From assembly GCA_023251555.1 (NCBI GenBank), contig JAHEYN010000007.1, positions 1 through 64,000 of the forward strand: a stretch of DNA of 64,000 nucleotides. Reading direction: 5' to 3'. Of the stretch, positions 43,396 to 53,437 are shown one piece after another. The DNA is from Bacteroidota bacterium. Its GTDB lineage: Bacteria; Bacteroidota; Bacteroidia; AKYH767-A; JAHEYN01. Below the pieces are notes generated by a model. That model saw only the letters and a list, made by a program, of their open reading frames with translations. It was not told the origin of the DNA and did no database searches. The number at the start of each line of letters is the position of its first letter. The stretch's first letter is position 1. The position numbers and the translations under genes are program-made.

Positions 43396-45078
43396 ATGAA
43401 AAAGAAAATCACATCCATTATTAGCCTGGCAGCGATGCTCCTGGGGTTGCACAATGCAAACTGTTTTGCACAGAACATCGCAGCCGGAAGGTATCATTCG
43501 CTGTTTGTCTGTACAGGCGGAACTGTTAATGCCTGCGGGTATGATAACCATGGCCAGCTGGGTGACGGGGGTCTTGTTGACCAGTTTGCGCCTGTCCAGG
43601 TAAGCGGGCTCACGGGCATTACGGCTGTTGCTGCAGGAATATACCATTCACTTTTTCTTAAAAGCGATGGTACCGTGTGGGCATGCGGATATAACCTCCA
43701 TGGTGAACTCGGCGATGGTACAAACAACCAGCATTCCACTCCTATACAGGTGAGCGGGCTTTCCAATATTGTCGCTATAGCGGCAGGATATTATCATTCC
43801 GTGTTTCTCAGGGGTGATGGCACAGTATGGGCATGCGGGTGGAATACCTACGGGCAGATTGGTGATGGGACTACCGGTGTTGACAGGTTGCTTCCCGTCC
43901 AGGTGAGCGGGCTTACAGGTATCATGGCGCTTGGAACGGGAGGCTATCACTCTCTTTATCTTAAAAATGATAATACTGCCTGGTCGTGCGGATACAATGG
44001 TTTCGGGCAGCTGGGGGACGGAACCAATGTTGCGAAATCCACACCCTTTCAGATAGCCACCCTTTCAGGAATTGTTCACCTGGCCGGAGGTGATAACCAT
44101 TCCCTTTTTGTTAAAAATGATGGAACAGCATGGTCCTGCGGATACAACAACCTTTACGGCCAGCTCGGCGACGGAACTAATACCAACAGGTATACTCCCG
44201 TGCCGGTAACGGGGCTTACAGGTATTTTAAAGTGCGCAACAGGAACATATAACTCTATGTTTGTGAAGAACGACGGTACCGTGTGGACATGTGGGAACAA
44301 TCAGTCGGGGCAGCTGGGCTATGCCAGCCCCGGCACAACTACCTGTCTGCAGGTTACCACGCTGTCCGGCATCCTGACCGTGGCGGGAGGATGGAACCAC
44401 TCCATATTTATTCAAAATACCGGCGCAGTATATACATGCGGACAGGATGGTGACGGGCAATTAGGCGATGGTAGTCCCGCTTCCAATAAAACAATTCCTG
44501 TGCAGGCGCTCACAACTTCATGCATTATCCTGCCTGTGAACCTTGTTTCTTTCAGCGGAAGAAACATGGGCGGTAAAAATATCCTCGAATGGAAAACCGG
44601 TTCCGAAATCAATAATGCTTGTTTTATTGTTGAACGAAGTTCAGATGAAAATAATTTTGAACCTGTAGGAAAAGTAAACGGGGCAGGCAATTCTATCGGT
44701 GAGAAAAATTATTCTTTTACTGATGAATACCCTTTCCCGGGAACAAATTATTACCGGTTGAAGCAGGTTGATTACGATGGCAACTTTTCTTATTCAAAAA
44801 CAATTTCTATAAAAACCAACGACAAACGACACACAATAAACACCTACCCTGTTCCATCTGATAAAGAATTAAACTATGAATTTTATTCGGAGAGAAATGT
44901 TGAAGCGATTATTACTGTGTTGGATGTGCTTGGAAACATTGTTTCACAAACACCTGTGAAAACAAAGCATGGGATGAATAAATCACAACTTGAGATTACA
45001 GGTTTATCAAAAGGGGTGTATTTTCTGAAAATGGATAATGGAATGGAACAATCACAAAATATATTTATTAAACAGTAA
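43396..45078 (+). CDS. T9SS-exported RCC1-repeat propeller protein
   Basis: This 560-residue protein has a signal peptide ending near NCFAQN. Seven RCC1-type repeats, about 50 residues each, follow with the hallmarks G-x-Y-H-S-L-F-L-K-x-D-G-T-V-W-A-C-G and G-Q-L-G-D-G-T. RCC1 forms a seven-bladed propeller, first known from the eukaryotic chromatin protein; secreted bacterial versions occur in many phyla. Next are the common linker (LPVNLVSFSGRNMGGKNILEW) and a sorting domain (INTYPVPSDKELNYEFY, DVLGNIVS, GVYFLKM, ends NIFIKQ). The last 440 nt are almost identical to those of the next genes. Confidence 0.92.
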   Translation: MKKKITSIISLAAMLLGLHNANCFAQNIAAGRYHSLFVCTGGTVNACGYDNHGQLGDGGLVDQFAPVQVSGLTGITAVAAGIYHSLFLKSDGTVWACGYNLHGELGDGTNNQHSTPIQVSGLSNIVAIAAGYYHSVFLRGDGTVWACGWNTYGQIGDGTTGVDRLLPVQVSGLTGIMALGTGGYHSLYLKNDNTAWSCGYNGFGQLGDGTNVAKSTPFQIATLSGIVHLAGGDNHSLFVKNDGTAWSCGYNNLYGQLGDGTNTNRYTPVPVTGLTGILKCATGTYNSMFVKNDGTVWTCGNNQSGQLGYASPGTTTCLQVTTLSGILTVAGGWNHSIFIQNTGAVYTCGQDGDGQLGDGSPASNKTIPVQALTTSCIILPVNLVSFSGRNMGGKNILEWKTGSEINNACFIVERSSDENNFEPVGKVNGAGNSIGEKNYSFTDEYPFPGTNYYRLKQVDYDGNFSYSKTISIKTNDKRHTINTYPVPSDKELNYEFYSERNVEAIITVLDVLGNIVSQTPVKTKHGMNKSQLEITGLSKGVYFLKMDNGMEQSQNIFIKQ

Positions 45079-45092
45079 CGAATAAATTAAAA

Positions 45093-46829
45093 ATGAAAAT
45101 CATAAAAAAAATGACACTTGCAAAATTCATTGCTTTGATATTTACCTGCTGCCTGTGCTCGGTTTCTACTGCACAAAAGATTGCGGGGGGAGTTTTTCAT
45201 TCTCTTGCCGTATGTAACAACGGAACGGTTATGAGCTGGGGGTATGATTCTAATGGTCAGCTTGGAGACGGGGGTACTAATACCGATAAAAGTTTTCCCG
45301 TTTCGGTAGTGGGACTAACAGGGATCACCGGGGTTGCGGGCGGATACTATCATTCATTAGCAGTTGATAATTCCGGCAATGTATGGAGTTGGGGAGATGA
45401 TGCCCGCGGGCAACTGGGTGACAATGCCACGCTTACTGCATACTCTACACCTGTGGCAGTGACATCGATATCCGGCGTTAGTGCTGTTTCTGCAGGATGG
45501 TATCACTCCATTGCCCTTGATAATACGGGTAAAGTGTGGGGATGGGGTTACGACCAGGTATATGGCGCAGTGGGTGATAATGCAGCACTGGTAAACCAGC
45601 CAACCCCGGTTGCAGTAAGTCCTGCGTGGGGCGTAAATACTATTACAGCTATTTCGGCCGGAGAATACCATTCTCTTGCACTTGACAATACGGGGAAGGT
45701 ATGGGCCTGGGGTATGGGCACTTACGGGCAATTAGGTAATGGGGGCAATTCGGTTCAACCTACTCCGGTAGCAGTCACTGCTTCCTGGGGGTCAAATACA
45801 ATCATTGCAATTGCTGCCGGAGGAACTCATTCCCTTGCACTTGATAATACGGGAAAGGTCTGGAGCTGGGGGCAGGATAACAATGGTCAGTTGGGCGATA
45901 ATGCAGCTCTCTCCAATCAATCTGTTCCTGTTGCCGTAAGCGTTCCCTGGCCTGGAACTATCACAGCTATTTCTGCGGGACAGTCCTCTTCTTTTGCTAT
46001 TGACAACACCGGCAAGGTCTGGGCCTGGGGTTTTGATCAGTTTTATGGCTCGCTGGGTGATAATGCAACCCTCGCAGATCAGCCTACGCCTGTTCCCGTG
46101 AGTATTGCATGGGGAACGAACACCATCACTGCTATTGCATCAGGAAGCAGGCATTCTCTTGTTATTGACAATACGGGTCTACTATGGGGATGGGGACAGG
46201 ATATAAACGGCCAGATAGGTGATAATATGTCGCTCACAAATCATTACACCCCTGTACTGACAGGGCTTTCCTGCACGGCACTGTCTGTTCAGCTGCTTTA
46301 TTTTAAAGGGAAGTATGAACAAAACACAGCACTCCTTGAGTGGAGCTCGGCAAATGAGATAAATAACGAATCATTTATTGTCGAACGCAGCAGATATGAA
46401 AATAATTTTGAACCTGTAGGAGAAGTAAAAGGAGCAGGTAATTCAACAGTTGAAAAAAACTATTCTTTCATTGATAAATACCCTTTCCCGGGAACAAATT
46501 ATTACCGGTTGAAGCAGGTTGATTACGATGGCAACTTTTCTTATTCAAAAACTATTTCAATAACAACCAGCGACAAACGACACACAATAAACATCTACCC
46601 TGTTCCATCCGATAAAGAGTTAAACTGTGAGTTTTATTCTTCCGAAAATTTTCTGGTGGATATTGCGGTAACGGATGTGCTCGGGAATACCATACTGCGG
46701 AAGGACTTAAAGGCAAAACAGGGGATGAATAAGGAAAAAATTGACATTGAAATTTTATCTCCCGGAATATATTTTCTGAAAATATATGATGGTATAAAAC
46801 AAGAACAGATGGAATTGATAAAACAATAA
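45093..46829 (+). CDS. T9SS-exported RCC1-repeat propeller protein, second copy type
   Basis: This 578-residue protein has a signal peptide ending near VSTAQ. Seven RCC1 repeats follow, here with the pattern H-S-L-A-L-D-N-T-G-K-V-W-x-W-G-x-x-x-x-G-Q-L-G-D-N and sometimes an inserted PVAVSxxWGxNTITAI strand. It is similar in type to the neighbour at 43396 but uses W-G instead of C-G blade ends, so the two are diverged paralogues. The linker (VQLLYFKGKYEQNTALLEW) and sorting domain (INIYPVPSDKELNCEFY, DVLGNTIL, GIYFLKI, ends MELIKQ) are nearly identical at DNA level to neighbouring genes. The 3' tail matches the remnant at 58024-58100. Confidence 0.92.
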   Translation: MKIIKKMTLAKFIALIFTCCLCSVSTAQKIAGGVFHSLAVCNNGTVMSWGYDSNGQLGDGGTNTDKSFPVSVVGLTGITGVAGGYYHSLAVDNSGNVWSWGDDARGQLGDNATLTAYSTPVAVTSISGVSAVSAGWYHSIALDNTGKVWGWGYDQVYGAVGDNAALVNQPTPVAVSPAWGVNTITAISAGEYHSLALDNTGKVWAWGMGTYGQLGNGGNSVQPTPVAVTASWGSNTIIAIAAGGTHSLALDNTGKVWSWGQDNNGQLGDNAALSNQSVPVAVSVPWPGTITAISAGQSSSFAIDNTGKVWAWGFDQFYGSLGDNATLADQPTPVPVSIAWGTNTITAIASGSRHSLVIDNTGLLWGWGQDINGQIGDNMSLTNHYTPVLTGLSCTALSVQLLYFKGKYEQNTALLEWSSANEINNESFIVERSRYENNFEPVGEVKGAGNSTVEKNYSFIDKYPFPGTNYYRLKQVDYDGNFSYSKTISITTSDKRHTINIYPVPSDKELNCEFYSSENFLVDIAVTDVLGNTILRKDLKAKQGMNKEKIDIEILSPGIYFLKIYDGIKQEQMELIKQ

Positions 46830-46862
46830 ATAAAGGATTAACAATTGTAAAAACAAAAGACA

Positions 46863-49800
46863 ATGAAAAAAATTATGAAACTCTTGTTTTCAGGTAAACA
46901 AACTGCATTTGCAGTGTGTTTATCTCTGTTTTCCTTTTCAGGAATTCAAAAAGCAAATGCGGCTGCTACTTCAACCATAGCCTCGGCTAACCCTGCAGTG
47001 CCTGCAGCCAATATTGTTCAGAGCTCGGTAAAACAATCCATATACAGTTTTACCATAGCTGTATCGGGAACCACTCCGGCTCCCAATTTAACGGGATTTA
47101 CTTTTACTACGGCAGGAACTTATCTGCTGACAGATGTTACCAAATTTCAGTTGTGGTCTAATACAATTAATGATTTGGCATCTGCATCACAGATCAGTAC
47201 GGATATTACAGCAACACTTGGTGCGGGCGCTCATCCTTTCGCTGCTTTTTCCCAGCCAATGGCCATAGGGAGTACTTACTATTTCTGGGTAACCACAGAT
47301 GTGGCAGCAGCAGCAGTACTTGCACGGACCATTACAGTTTCTGCAATTACAACTGCAAGCATTACAGTTTCTGCCGGAAGTAAAGCAGGTTCAGCATTTG
47401 CCGGAGGAGCACAAACGATAATTGCCCCGTTTACTTCAACTATCTCATCAGCTAACCCTGCAGTACCGGTAGCCAATATTCTTCAGGGTTCGGTAAAACA
47501 GCCCGTATACAGTTTTAATATAGATGTGGCCGGAACCGGTACAAATCCAAACCTGACCGGATTTAATTTTACTACCGCAGGAACTTATCTGGCAGCAGAT
47601 GTTACCAAATTTCAGCTGTGGTATAATACGATTAATGATTTGGCATCTGCATCACAGATCAGTACCAATATCACAACAACACTTGGCCCGGCCACACATA
47701 CATTTGCTGCTTTTTCGCAGACAATGGCTATAGGCGGCACTTACTACTTCTGGGTAACTACTGATGTTGCCTTAGCTGCCCTGATTACCAAAACCCTTAC
47801 CACCAATGCAATTACAACCGCCAACATAACTGTTTCCGGAGGAAATAAAGCAGGTACAGCATTTGCAGGGGGAACACAAACAATAACATCAACCTTTACT
47901 TCAACTATAGCATCATCTAATCCTGCAGTACCGGTTGCGAATCTTTCTCAGGGTTCGGTAAAACAACCCATATACAGTTTTAATATAGATGTGGCCGGAA
48001 CCGGTACAAATCCAAATCTTACGGGGTTTACTTTTACTACCAATGCCGGCTATGTGATCGCAGATGTTACCAAATTTCAGCTGTGGTACAATACGATTAA
48101 TGATTTGGCATCTGCATCACAGATCAGTACCAATATCACAACAACACTTGGCCCGGGTGCACACCCTTTCGCTGCTTTTTCCCAGGCAATGCCTATAGGA
48201 GCCACTTATTATTTCTGGGTAACCACAGATGTGGCTGCTATTGCCATACCCAACAATACCATAACCGTTGCGGCAATTACAACCGCAAGCACAACTATTT
48301 CTACCGGGGGGAAAGTGGGTACTCCTTTTATCGGCGGAACACAAACGATAACAGGGGCTCTTTCAACCCTCGCCTCGCCCAGTCCTTCACTGCCTGTAGC
48401 CAATATTTCCCAGGGTTCAGTAAAACAGCCCATATACTTTTTTAATATGGCTGTAAGCGGCAGTGGTGCAAATCCGGATTTAACCGGATTTAATTTTTCC
48501 AGCTATGGAACCTGTACAGCAACTGATATTTCAAAATTTCAGTTGTGGTATAATACGATTAATGACTTGGCATCTGCATCACAGATTAGTACAGATATTA
48601 CAGCAGCACTTGGTGCGGGTGCCCATACTTTTGCTGCATTCTCTCAGTCACTGCCTATAGGCAGCACTTGCTATTTCTGGGTAACAACAGATGTAAACTC
48701 AAATGCCACTCCTGCCCGTTATGTCGGAGTTAGTGCAATTACAACTGCAAACATTACATTTTCATACGGAGGTAAAACGGGTAGTGCTTCCATGAGTTTG
48801 TCACAAACGGTAATAGGTGCTCTTTCAACCCTCGCATCCCCTAATCCTGCAGTGCCTGCATCAAACATGTTCCCCGGTTCGGTAAAACAGCCCGTATACA
48901 ATTTTACATTAACCGTTGCCGGAAACAGTTCAAATCCAAATCTGACCGGGGTTACTTTTACCACCAATGCCGGTTATTTAGCTGCAGATGTTACAAAATT
49001 CCAATTGTGGTACAATACTACCAATAATTTGTCAACTGCCACGCAAATCAGCACAGACATTGTGACAACACTCGGCCCCGGCACACATTCTTTCGCTGCT
49101 TTTTCTCAGGCAATAGCTATAGGAGGTCCTTACTACTTCTGGATAACCACAGATGTAGACGCATCTCCCACACTGGCTAATACTGTTACCGTTGCTGCAA
49201 TGACAACTGCAGACCTCACCGTTTCATACGGTGCTAAATTAGGTGCTGCATTTATCGGAGGAACACAAACGATAGCGGCAACTATTTCAACCATTGCATC
49301 GGCTAATCCTGCAATACCGGCAGCATTTATAAATGCAGGCTCAGTGAAACAGCAGGTATACAGTTTTAATATAACTGTAAGCGGATCGGGAGCAGCCCCA
49401 AATTTGACCGGATTTACTTTTACCACCAACTCCGGTTATCTGGCAACTGATATTTCAAAATTTCAGTTGTGGTATAGTACTGTTAATAATTTAGCAACTG
49501 CCACGCAGATCAGTACGGACATTGTAACTACGCTTGGTCCGGGTGCACATTCCTTCGCTGCCTTTTCCCAGGCAATGCCTGTAGGAGGTCCTTACTATTT
49601 CTGGGTAACTACAGATGTGGCCACGGCCCTTGGCGGTAATTATATTACCGTTGCTGCAATTACAACTGCAAACATTACTGTTTCTTCCGGAGGTGTGGCG
49701 GGGACTGCATATGCCGGAGGAGCACAAACGATTCTTGCCATCCCTGCTGTAAATGGTACAGCTGCTCCCTTTGAAAAAACATATCCATACATGGTTGGTA

Positions 49801-51599
49801 ATGGGTGGACCCAGAACTCTAATTGCCTGGAAACTCCCGATAATTACCTGGTGCTTTTTGGATCATCTACCATATTCGGCTGGTCAGATTACATCATAAA
49901 ACTAAGCAATAACGGCAGTTTGGTGTGGGCAAGAGGATACACCAATCCTAATATAATCAATACATGGCAAAACTATGGGATTCAGCTTAGCAGCGGAGAT
50001 TATATTGTATGCGGCAATCCGGGTACTGCAAGTCCTGATGAATTGGCGATGTTAATGAAAGTTAACAGTACCGGTGATGTTTTGTGGGCAAAGCGTTATG
50101 GGGGAATTCTGCAATCTGTAGGACCATGGAAACGGGATGGTATAGGGGAAGTGGTTGAAACAGCTGGCGGTCTTGTGTTTGGCGGATATACTACTCAGTA
50201 TTCCTGGGATAATACGTATCATGATTATACCTTAATAAAAACAGATTTAAATGGAAATGTAATCTGGTCATTTACCGGTTACATAAACGGTTTCAATAGT
50301 TATGACGGTATTAATTATCTGAGAGAATCCAATACCGGCGGCTTTTATATGGCCGGGTACCTATCGGCAATAGTTCAATGGGTAGGTAAAACAGATGCGA
50401 ATGGCAATGTGCTTTGGTCGAATACATATTCAAATCATAACTTGTTGTATGGAATAGAAGCAACCTCTGATGGCGGTTGCATGATTTTGGGAAGTAGTAG
50501 TACAATAGCTGCGGGTAATTATGCTACTTTAATGAAGTTATCATCTACGGGGAGCGTGGAATGGGCTAACGGATATAAAGGGGATGAAGGGAATGACGTT
50601 GTTCAAACCACTGATGGCAGTTATGTGGTTTGCGGCAGTGTTACTGCTGCCGGTGGATTGGGTAATAGTGACGGATGGGTATTTAAAACCGATCCTAATG
50701 GTGCATTATTATGGTCTAAACTTTATGGTGGATCGAAGAATGATTATTTCAATAGTGTGACAGAAACTGCGGATGGAGGTTATTTTTTAGGCGGGAGGTC
50801 AGACACATGGTCCCCTGGGAGTAATGGGGCAGGTGCATGGTCAATGAAAATAAATCCGGATGGAACTAACCCTGCTGCCTGTAACACCACCACTTATGCT
50901 CCTGCGGTTGTTGATTATGCAGCAACAATTAGTGTTGCCCCGTCTGGTCTTATTCAGGTCAGCACTGCTATTACACCCACGGTTGAGACTTATACAGCAA
51001 ATACAGTTGCCCCGCAGGAAAGTTGCTGCTCGGGCACCTGCACTCAGGTATTGCCGGTGGCATTGGTTTCCTTTACAGGAAAGAATTCAGGAGAAACCAA
51101 TGTGATGGAATGGCTTACTGTTTCAGAAACCAGGAGTGATTATTTTGTTGTTGAAAGAAGCCGGGATGGAAAAACATTTGAACCTGTAGGAAAAGTAAAA
51201 GGAGCAGGGAATTCAACAGTTGAAAAAACTTATTCTTTTACGGATGAACATCCTTTCTCAGGAATAAATTATTACCGCCTGAAGCAGGTTGATTACGATG
51301 GAAACTTTTCTTATTCCCAAACTGTTTCTGTAACAACAATGCATGAATCAGCAATAATAAAAATTTATCCTGTTCCGTCAGGAAAAGAATTAAGCTGCGA
51401 GTTTTATTCGGATGAAAATTCTGAAATAAAAATTTATGTAACGGATGTGCTCGGGAATACTATGCTCCGCAAGGACTTAAAGGCAAAACAAGGATTGAAT
51501 AAGGATAAAATTGATATTGAAAAACTCCCCCATGGTATTTATTATCTTGAGATGAATGACAGGACAAGGCAGAGCCAGTTGAAGTTTGTGAAAGAGTAA
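46863..51599 (+). CDS. T9SS-exported protein: six 155-residue repeats plus seven-repeat propeller
   Basis: This 1578-residue protein has a signal peptide ending near KANAA. The first half (about 37-960) is six tandem repeats of about 155 residues, each opening STIASANPAVPAANI-like and containing GSVKQPVYSF, NLTGFTFTT, VTKFQLWYNT, ASQISTDI, AAFSQ and YYFWVTTDVA. They look like the beta-sandwich domain often placed before neuraminidase-type propellers (BNR-associated N-terminal domain). The second half has seven T-D-G-G-Y-type repeats (about 975-1340), then the common linker (LPVALVSFTGKNSGETNVMEW) and a sorting domain (IKIYPVPSGKELSCEFY, DVLGNTML, GIYYLEM, ends LKFVKE). It is the largest array member. 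Confidence 0.9.
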   Translation: MKKIMKLLFSGKQTAFAVCLSLFSFSGIQKANAAATSTIASANPAVPAANIVQSSVKQSIYSFTIAVSGTTPAPNLTGFTFTTAGTYLLTDVTKFQLWSNTINDLASASQISTDITATLGAGAHPFAAFSQPMAIGSTYYFWVTTDVAAAAVLARTITVSAITTASITVSAGSKAGSAFAGGAQTIIAPFTSTISSANPAVPVANILQGSVKQPVYSFNIDVAGTGTNPNLTGFNFTTAGTYLAADVTKFQLWYNTINDLASASQISTNITTTLGPATHTFAAFSQTMAIGGTYYFWVTTDVALAALITKTLTTNAITTANITVSGGNKAGTAFAGGTQTITSTFTSTIASSNPAVPVANLSQGSVKQPIYSFNIDVAGTGTNPNLTGFTFTTNAGYVIADVTKFQLWYNTINDLASASQISTNITTTLGPGAHPFAAFSQAMPIGATYYFWVTTDVAAIAIPNNTITVAAITTASTTISTGGKVGTPFIGGTQTITGALSTLASPSPSLPVANISQGSVKQPIYFFNMAVSGSGANPDLTGFNFSSYGTCTATDISKFQLWYNTINDLASASQISTDITAALGAGAHTFAAFSQSLPIGSTCYFWVTTDVNSNATPARYVGVSAITTANITFSYGGKTGSASMSLSQTVIGALSTLASPNPAVPASNMFPGSVKQPVYNFTLTVAGNSSNPNLTGVTFTTNAGYLAADVTKFQLWYNTTNNLSTATQISTDIVTTLGPGTHSFAAFSQAIAIGGPYYFWITTDVDASPTLANTVTVAAMTTADLTVSYGAKLGAAFIGGTQTIAATISTIASANPAIPAAFINAGSVKQQVYSFNITVSGSGAAPNLTGFTFTTNSGYLATDISKFQLWYSTVNNLATATQISTDIVTTLGPGAHSFAAFSQAMPVGGPYYFWVTTDVATALGGNYITVAAITTANITVSSGGVAGTAYAGGAQTILAIPAVNGTAAPFEKTYPYMVGNGWTQNSNCLETPDNYLVLFGSSTIFGWSDYIIKLSNNGSLVWARGYTNPNIINTWQNYGIQLSSGDYIVCGNPGTASPDELAMLMKVNSTGDVLWAKRYGGILQSVGPWKRDGIGEVVETAGGLVFGGYTTQYSWDNTYHDYTLIKTDLNGNVIWSFTGYINGFNSYDGINYLRESNTGGFYMAGYLSAIVQWVGKTDANGNVLWSNTYSNHNLLYGIEATSDGGCMILGSSSTIAAGNYATLMKLSSTGSVEWANGYKGDEGNDVVQTTDGSYVVCGSVTAAGGLGNSDGWVFKTDPNGALLWSKLYGGSKNDYFNSVTETADGGYFLGGRSDTWSPGSNGAGAWSMKINPDGTNPAACNTTTYAPAVVDYAATISVAPSGLIQVSTAITPTVETYTANTVAPQESCCSGTCTQVLPVALVSFTGKNSGETNVMEWLTVSETRSDYFVVERSRDGKTFEPVGKVKGAGNSTVEKTYSFTDEHPFSGINYYRLKQVDYDGNFSYSQTVSVTTMHESAIIKIYPVPSGKELSCEFYSDENSEIKIYVTDVLGNTMLRKDLKAKQGLNKDKIDIEKLPHGIYYLEMNDRTRQSQLKFVKE
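46971..49740 (+). repeat. Six tandem ~460-bp repeats inside the gene
   Basis: Unit starts lie near 46971, 47436, 47901, 48363, 48823 and 49287, so periods are 460-465 bp and the frame is kept. Units are highly similar, more so between 2 and 3. Such arrays readily gain or lose units by slippage or unequal recombination. Confidence 0.85.
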
Positions 51600-51641
51600 C
51601 AATAATTAATATTAACAATTATAATAATGGGAGGAAAAATT

Positions 51642-53417
51642 ATGAAAAAGATTAGTTCATCACACAGTATGATTCGTGCAGCGATCATCGCTTGCCTGTT
51701 ACCGGTTTTTTCACCGGCGCAAACCTTTACAAACCTCTACACGGCGACAACCAATCCCAGCACGGGCTCTGATGTGGCCCTGGCGGTTACTGCCGATGCT
51801 ACTGCAATTTATGTTGCAGGTTATGACCTCACCAATGGTACAGACTACCAGTGGCGTATTGAAAAGCGTGATCTCGCTACCGGCGGTCTGATTGGCGGTT
51901 TCGGAACAGGAGGGGTGGTAACATCCAACCCCAGTACCGGCACTGATAATGCCACTGCCATCACAGTTGATGCGACAGGGATATACATAGCCGGGCAGGA
52001 TGGCAACGGGGGATATGAATGGTACATGGAGAAACGGAATCTTACCACCGGTGCGCTGATATGGTCAAAAACCAGTAATCCAAGCGCAGGCGATGACGGG
52101 GCTACCGCCATTGCGGTGGATGGCAGCGGAGTTTACATAGCAGGATTTGACGACATCCTGGTAGGGACCAATTACCAATGGAGGATAGAGAAGCGTGATT
52201 TGACAACAGGGAATCTTATAGGCGGTTTTGGGACAGGGGGTGTGATAACAAGTAATGTGAGCACAAGTTATGATTATGCATATGGGATGACCATCGATGC
52301 CAGCGGGATTTATGTTGCGGGAGTTGATTATAACCCGAACTATGAGTGGCGCATCGAGAAACGGGATTTGACCACAGGGGCCATTATATGGACACAGTAC
52401 AGCAATCCGACCACGGGTTCTGATAAAGCCTGGGCAATTGCAGCCGATGCGACCGCAATTTATATTGCAGGATATGATTTTGTTGTGGGAACTGATTGGG
52501 AATGGCGTATTGAAAAGCGTGATTTGACCACAGGAAACCTGATTGGCGGCTTCGGAACAGGAGGGGTAGTTAAAAGCAATCCGAGCGGAGCTCTCGATAA
52601 TGCTGTGGGAATAACTGTCAATGCCGCCGGTATTTTTGTGGCAGGTTACGATAACATACCCACGAACAATGAATGGAGGGTAGAGAAGCGGGATCTTACT
52701 ACCGGTGCGCTTCTTTGTAATGTTACAGTCAATCCGGCCCTTGCCGATGCCGACAGGACTACCGGAATTACCTCTGACGGAACGGGGATTTATGTGGTGG
52801 GATACGATGATAGCCAGAGCAGTTTTGATGCTCAGTGGCGCATAGAGAAATATGACTTATGCGGAACGCTCCCTGTCAAACTGCTTTCCTTTGACGGGAG
52901 AAATGAGGAAAGAGATATCCGGTTGCTGTGGACTACCGCCACAGAACAGAACAATGACTATTTCAGTGTTGAAAGGAGTTCTGATGGACAAATATTTGAA
53001 GAAATCGGAACAAAAAAAGGAGCAGGTAATTCAACAGTTGAAAAAACTTATTCTTTTACTGATGAACATCCTTTCTCGGGAATCAATTATTACCGGTTGA
53101 AGCAGGTTGATTACGATGGCAATTTCACGTACTCAAAAATTATTTCTATAACAACCGGCGACAAACGACAAACAATAACCATCTATCCTGTTCCATCCGA
53201 TAAAGAATTAAACTGCGAGTTTTATTCGGATGAAAATGCCATGGTAAATATTGCGGTAACGGATGTGCTCGGTAATACTATACTCCGGAAGGACTTAAAG
53301 TCAAAACATGGGATGAATAAGGAGAATCTTGATATCAGTAACTTATCACAAGGGGTGTATTTTCTGAGAATAGATAATGGAATTCAACAATCGCAAATAA
53401 AATTTATAAGACAATAA
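51642..53417 (+). CDS. T9SS-exported protein with seven WRIEKRDL repeats
   Basis: It has 591 residues from the ATG at 51642. An in-frame ATG at 51627 begins ATGGGAGGAAAA, and that GGGAGG is better read as a Shine-Dalgarno-like stretch for the second ATG. The signal peptide ends near VFSPAQ. Seven repeats of about 55 residues follow, each with S-T-G-x-D-x-A-x-A-I, I-Y-V-A-G-Y-D, W-R-I-E-K-R-D-L-T-T-G and often G-G-F-G-T-G-G-V; I cannot name the family, but the length and strand pattern suit a propeller. The common linker (LPVKLLSFDGRNEERDIRLLW) and sorting domain (ITIYPVPSDKELNCEFY, DVLGNTIL, GVYFLRI, ends IKFIRQ) follow. Confidence 0.85.
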   Translation: MKKISSSHSMIRAAIIACLLPVFSPAQTFTNLYTATTNPSTGSDVALAVTADATAIYVAGYDLTNGTDYQWRIEKRDLATGGLIGGFGTGGVVTSNPSTGTDNATAITVDATGIYIAGQDGNGGYEWYMEKRNLTTGALIWSKTSNPSAGDDGATAIAVDGSGVYIAGFDDILVGTNYQWRIEKRDLTTGNLIGGFGTGGVITSNVSTSYDYAYGMTIDASGIYVAGVDYNPNYEWRIEKRDLTTGAIIWTQYSNPTTGSDKAWAIAADATAIYIAGYDFVVGTDWEWRIEKRDLTTGNLIGGFGTGGVVKSNPSGALDNAVGITVNAAGIFVAGYDNIPTNNEWRVEKRDLTTGALLCNVTVNPALADADRTTGITSDGTGIYVVGYDDSQSSFDAQWRIEKYDLCGTLPVKLLSFDGRNEERDIRLLWTTATEQNNDYFSVERSSDGQIFEEIGTKKGAGNSTVEKTYSFTDEHPFSGINYYRLKQVDYDGNFTYSKIISITTGDKRQTITIYPVPSDKELNCEFYSDENAMVNIAVTDVLGNTILRKDLKSKHGMNKENLDISNLSQGVYFLRIDNGIQQSQIKFIRQ

Positions 53418-53437
53418 ATAATTTTATTATTAAAACC

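Noticed and set aside
43396-46829. Recent transfer from a eukaryote because of RCC1 repeats
   Set aside because: RCC1 repeats are widespread in bacteria, and these carry bacterial signal peptides and T9SS tails.
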